This document shows positions 60,801 to 64,000 of a DNA stretch of 64,000 nt, in pieces. Position 1 is the stretch's first letter, and each line of letters opens with the position of its first letter. Below the pieces are notes generated by a model. The model was given only the letters and a program-made list of their open reading frames with translations, was not told the DNA's origin and made no database searches. The stretch is from Telmatactis stephensoni (taxonomy: Eukaryota; Cnidaria; Anthozoa; Actiniaria; Isophelliidae): contig JALIZF010001470.1 in the NCBI GenBank assembly GCA_029948255.1, positions 62,001 through 126,000 of the forward strand, in the 5' to 3' direction. Both the position numbers and the translations under genes were made by a program.

Positions 60801-62858
60801 GGAAAGAATTGTAAAATAAAGTCTTTGAAGTAATTTAAACAATTTCTTAAGTCGTAATGAAAATTCAACTACACGAGCAATTTTTCCTTGACAATGGTAA
60901 ACAAATTGCCGGGGTTTTTTTTTCGTTGATAAGGAAAACTTTCTTGTGAAGACGATAAAAAATTGCCATTTACTCCAAAGACTGTTGTTATTGTATATTT
61001 AGGATTACCTGGAATAAAAGTAGAGCTGTCCACGGATTTACATTCACGAGTTTGACCACGGTCATTGAAGGGCAACGAGTTGACGAGACATTCTCAACAA
61101 GCCACCAGTTTTTCGCTAAACAAATCGTCATCTTCAAAGACTATGGTATCCAATGCTCCACTGCGTGACATACATGAATTTCTGGCATTTCAAACTAGAG
61201 TTTTTAAAGCTTTGTAGAGATTTTTATACGATACCACGACGAGACTACTACTGAACTTCCTGAAATATTTTGCAAATACTTTTTGTCACGTGATCGCCTC
61301 GTTGTGGTGCACGCGCGAATGTATATACGCGCGTAGCCTGCAGTCACTATAAGGCGGATTTGGATTTAGTAATGACAAAAATTTGTTTTCGTTACTAATT
61401 AAAACAGATGTTGTTTGTTTATGCTTAAACTGGACGAGCCATTTATGTAGTTTGTTTTCCTCAGCACCGCCGGCTCCCAAAGACCCACCAGACACAATCA
61501 TTGACAGTGTCAGTCACGACTCCATCACTATTATCCTCAAGCCCTCGCCACAAACTAATGGAGAAATAATGTAAGTTTTACTGAAGACCTTCTCTCTGTA
61601 AACTACGAGACCAGAGCGGATTTCGTATGACTGTGAAAACGGCACGGTCACGGCACAGCACGACACGGTTATAGACTGCGAAAAGTGTCTTTGCTGAATC
61701 TGAAGGGAAAAGTACTGCTCGCTGTCTACGCGGTTAAGACAGAAAAAATACAACACGGCACTGATACATACACGACACGACGCGGTCCGTTTCACACACA
61801 TTCTAAAACTGTTCTATTGTACCAGAAGCATTTGTCTCGAGCCTGATATGTGTTATTTAATTTTTATTCGAAAAAAGAGAATTATTCATACCACTTTCTA
61901 TACATTCTGGGAGACCCAGAGGATGCCTCCCTTCGTCCTCCCCTTCCTAACCCTCCCCTCCCTTCCCAACCATTCTACGAGCCCTTGATCTTTGAGGATG
62001 GCTATTTCCGAGCCTCAACCTCAAACGTTCCTCAATTGTTTATCCAGAGCTCACCAAGTCATTGTGGAGACCTTAGGGAAACTATCGAAACGAAGCATCG
62101 ATCCGTTACCAAAGACCATCTATGACCACAAGAACGCGCGAAAACATGGCTCGCGATTTTACGTGGCAGCTGAGTTTCGAGGTGCAGACGTTCCACCAAC
62201 TTTTAAACTAGGAGATGGTAAAAATTACAATGGATATTACAACGCTCCTCTGGAAGCTCAAACCAAATACAGAGTTTATGTCAGAGGAGCCACAAAGGAC
62301 GAATATGGGGTAGGTCTAGGATGAAGAGATTTTCTTTCAAACCATGTTGAAGCTGGGGTTTACCAGACTCAAAAAAATGTGTCCATAGCTACGATACGAT
62401 TTAGAATCAATCTTCAGTGTTTTGCAGAGATGTAAGAGTATTCAGGGTTAAACTTCTTTGCAAATGAAGTACGAGTGACCGGCGCTTGAGTAGCCTACGA
62501 GCGCCACCTTCGCGCGCTACATTGAGAACACTGAATCTCCAAGGATTTTTCGTGACGGCCTTTTTACTGAGCTTCCAATTTAACTAAGTTCAATTTCTTT
62601 TCCGTTGCAGAAATGGATTTATGGAAGCCCGGCCGCTTCAAGTCTTCCAGCAACAGGTTTGAGAGAGAAAATGTGTCTGAAAATTTCCCCGGTGCTTTTA
62701 ATCATGCATTTTAACTGAAATCAGTTTCAATTCATACTTGCAGCCGACGATCCAACCCTTCAGAAAAGCAGTGATCAGACCATTGGTATAATAGCTGGGA
62801 TAATTGGTGCATTAATACTTATAGCTATCATTGTCATCGCAATCCTATTATACAAAAG
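48813..62858 (+). CDS. Discoidin/sushi/FN3 receptor, probable receptor-type tyrosine phosphatase (5' part)
   Basis: Seventeen exons, all phases agree: 48813-48885, 52016-52051, 52390-52697, 53538-53694, 54384-54554, 55355-55636, 56228-56527, 57249-57533, 58030-58338, 58962-59246, 59544-59846, 60052-60155, 60312-60507, 61465-61570, 62048-62309, 62611-62656, 62744-62858 (1112 codons plus 2 nt). Signal peptide 1-24; F5/8C discoidin 37-191 (GMQSGAIPDNDITQSS, WIQVKFPHRYTITAIATQG, RMELYGC); sushi 192-248; eight FN3 domains 249-1059, mostly one exon each with phase-1 borders; TM about 1087-1110 (IGIIAGIIGALILIAII). The last FN3 (AHQVIVE, FYVAAEF, GDGKNYNGYYNAPL, YRVYVRGATKDE) matches the membrane-proximal domain typical of receptor tyrosine phosphatases. 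No catalytic exon lies in the window, so the phosphatase identity is inferred. The gene continues past 64000. Confidence 0.8.
53027..53405. mobile_element. Foldback MITE in the discoidin intron
   Basis: AACAAAATCACTCAACTT at the left and AAGTTGAGTGATTTTGTT at the right are inverted. Inner arms carry GAAGAGCGATGCTGTGCAT and its complement. Confidence 0.8.
53730..54014. mobile_element. Foldback MITE, AT-rich
   Basis: TTAGATGCAAATGAGTAAAA at the left and TTTTACTCATTTGCATCTAA at the right are exact inverted repeats, and the arms continue through ATGCTAATGACAAAATAGC. In the intron before the sushi exon. Confidence 0.8.
55051..55176 (+). repeat. tRNA-derived SINE, plus strand
   Basis: A-box-like TGGCTCAGTTAG and B-box GAGTTCAATTCCC are followed by CAGTAACCTCACACACTTG and a TTCTTTCC tail shared with the minus-strand copy at 11704-11826. 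Intronic. Confidence 0.7.
56586..56735. repeat. CGTG-rich foldback element, copy 5 of 6 (CpG-depleted)
   Basis: AGATTTCAAATGAGTGTAAA at the left and CAGTCATATGAAATCTACT at the right. The arms read CCATGCC and CTGTGCTG where other copies have CCGTGCC, as expected from CpG decay in an old copy. Confidence 0.65.
57717..58015. mobile_element. Foldback MITE (CGCAAATGCAA-rich)
   Basis: GAGCGACGCAAATGCAAACG at the left pairs with GCTTTTGCGTCGCTC at the right. Many CGCAAATGC / GCATTTGCG segments lie between. It ends just before FN3 exon 9. Confidence 0.7.
60210..60285. repeat. (CTCC)n / (TTCC)n microsatellite
   Basis: Pyrimidine tetranucleotide repeats inside the short intron that splits the seventh FN3 domain. 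Confidence 0.9.
61618..61812. repeat. CGTG-rich foldback element, copy 6 of 6
   Basis: GGATTTCGTATGACTGTGAA at the left and GGTCCGTTTCACACACATTC at the right, with CACGGCAC arms. In the intron of the eighth FN3 domain. Confidence 0.65.
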
Positions 62859-64000
62859 GTAACACTGCTGAGATTTGTTCGCTTCGAACTTCACTTCACG
62901 AGCCGAACCTCGAACTTCACTTCACGAGCCGAATCTGATTACATCAAACGGAGCATGTGCAGCGCCTAATTCATCACATTTTAACTTAACCTGCATTACT
63001 AAATAAAGATGGTGATGATGATGATGTTAAGCTCGAGGTTTAATCTGCACTTTAGCTATATGTATATGTTGAAAAAAAAACGCGCTTTCAGAAATTCCAC
63101 AATGCAAAACTTTCTGAGCAACCTGTCCGTTACAGTTGCTTTCTTGAGACCATTGAGACCTACAGCCTTAGACAGAATTCCTTGGAACACCCTCTTCCCC
63201 AACTTCAATGTTGGGTAGCTTGCAAAAGCCGGCAGCGCTATAGTTACGTTTGTTGGTCAATTTTGTTTGCCTGGTGGTGAGGCTTATCGGGCGAGGTTTT
63301 GGAGGATTATTATTGTCCAAGGCTGCCTCCGTCCCTAGTTGAAAGTTTGAGCATGGGTGAAGCGCTCGACGGGACTCAGAATATATTTGTCTCTTGCTAA
63401 ACTTAAGCTTTCGATCAGTGTTTCGAGTCAACCGTCATCTAACTAGCTCTACGATGAATATTTATTTAGAAATTCGTTGATTTTTTGTGCAAATGTTTGG
63501 TCTGAAAAGGACTTTTAGACTCTTAATGCATTTAGGATGCCGAAAACTATGTCTTGAATACCACTGTTCACTAGTGGTTGTTACGCGACACTTTTCTCTA
63601 ATTTTCATATTTTCGATAATTTTTATAGTTTGTGGCCTTTGCAGGGCAGGATCGGGTTATCCAAGGTTGTTCAACATTACGTTTTACTTATTAAAAAGCT
63701 CTCGATTAAATAGATCGACAAAACCATTATAGTTTTTACAGAATTGCTTGATAAGATAACATTATGTTTTTATATTGTATGACGCAGTTGAATTATCTGA
63801 TTGAAACTTACTAAATATTGACGTTCTAGCCAGTAGTGCTCATGGCACAGATAGAATAAGGCTGTTATGTAAAGTTTTATCAGCTCGGGAACGTTAACTT
63901 GCCTTATCGGTAGATGTTCTTCTAATGTTAATGCTTATCATAGTAATATCAATAAGTCCTGTTTGGGTTATGGCTCGCCTGGCTGTTTTAAAAAGTAGTT
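62859..64000. other. Intron after the TM exon of the FN3 receptor; no further exon seen
   Basis: No phosphatase or kinase motif is readable. A 25-bp tandem pair (GAACTTCACTTCACGAGCCG) lies at about 62887-62936. A frame after 63650 could be entered by splicing but shows no domain. Confidence 0.45.

Noticed and set aside
63650..63732. Terminal exon of the FN3 receptor (AGSGYPRLFN frame)
   Set aside because: An acceptor exists and the phase is possible, but no cytoplasmic domain or paralog supports it.

Overview
The window is eukaryotic, with small exons, GT/AG introns, many microsatellites, foldback transposons and tRNA-derived SINEs. The gene content is animal: C-type lectin receptors, a VWD/EGF/SEA membrane protein, and a discoidin/sushi/FN3 receptor. 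The style of the genes and repeats suggests an anthozoan cnidarian, most likely a stony coral. That assignment is an inference from family resemblance, not from a marker gene.

Layout. (1) 0.9-3.4 kb, minus strand: C-type lectin-like receptor copy A, whose transmembrane exon is frameshifted. (2) 5.65-9.45 kb, plus: intact copy B (360 aa). (3) 9.5-14.1 kb: transposon-rich gap with nested foldback elements, a SINE and a 5'-truncated non-LTR retrotransposon. (4) 14.1-27.85 kb, plus: a 22-exon VWDE-like type I membrane protein (1464 aa). (5) 29.47-33.86 kb, plus: intact lectin receptor copy C (435 aa). (6) 34.70-39.67 kb, plus: intact lectin receptor copy D (721 aa) with a very long tyrosine-motif tail. 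(7) 42.1-43.4 kb: decayed partial copy E. (8) 43.4-48.7 kb: mostly unassigned DNA. (9) 48.81-62.86 kb, plus: the extracellular and membrane part of a receptor built as discoidin, sushi, eight FN3 domains and TM. The last FN3 looks like that of receptor tyrosine phosphatases, and the cytoplasmic exons lie beyond the window.

The intact lectin receptors share one six-exon plan: signal peptide, CTLD, Thr-rich or mucin-like stalk, TM, an invariant 25-nt micro-exon, and a tail exon. Summed exon lengths are multiples of three in B, C and D. The tails differ. B and C carry YxxM (PI3K-type) and YxN (Grb2-type) motifs. D carries strict ITIMs plus a 27-bp minisatellite and a 159-bp repeat, each unit of which encodes a YxxV/I motif. 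This resembles a paired activating/inhibitory receptor cluster, with tails evolving by repeat expansion and by stop-codon changes that leave fossil signalling modules behind the stop. It is the strongest candidate here for an undescribed system. All splice models were derived by eye from splice sites, phase and paralog comparison, without transcript data.
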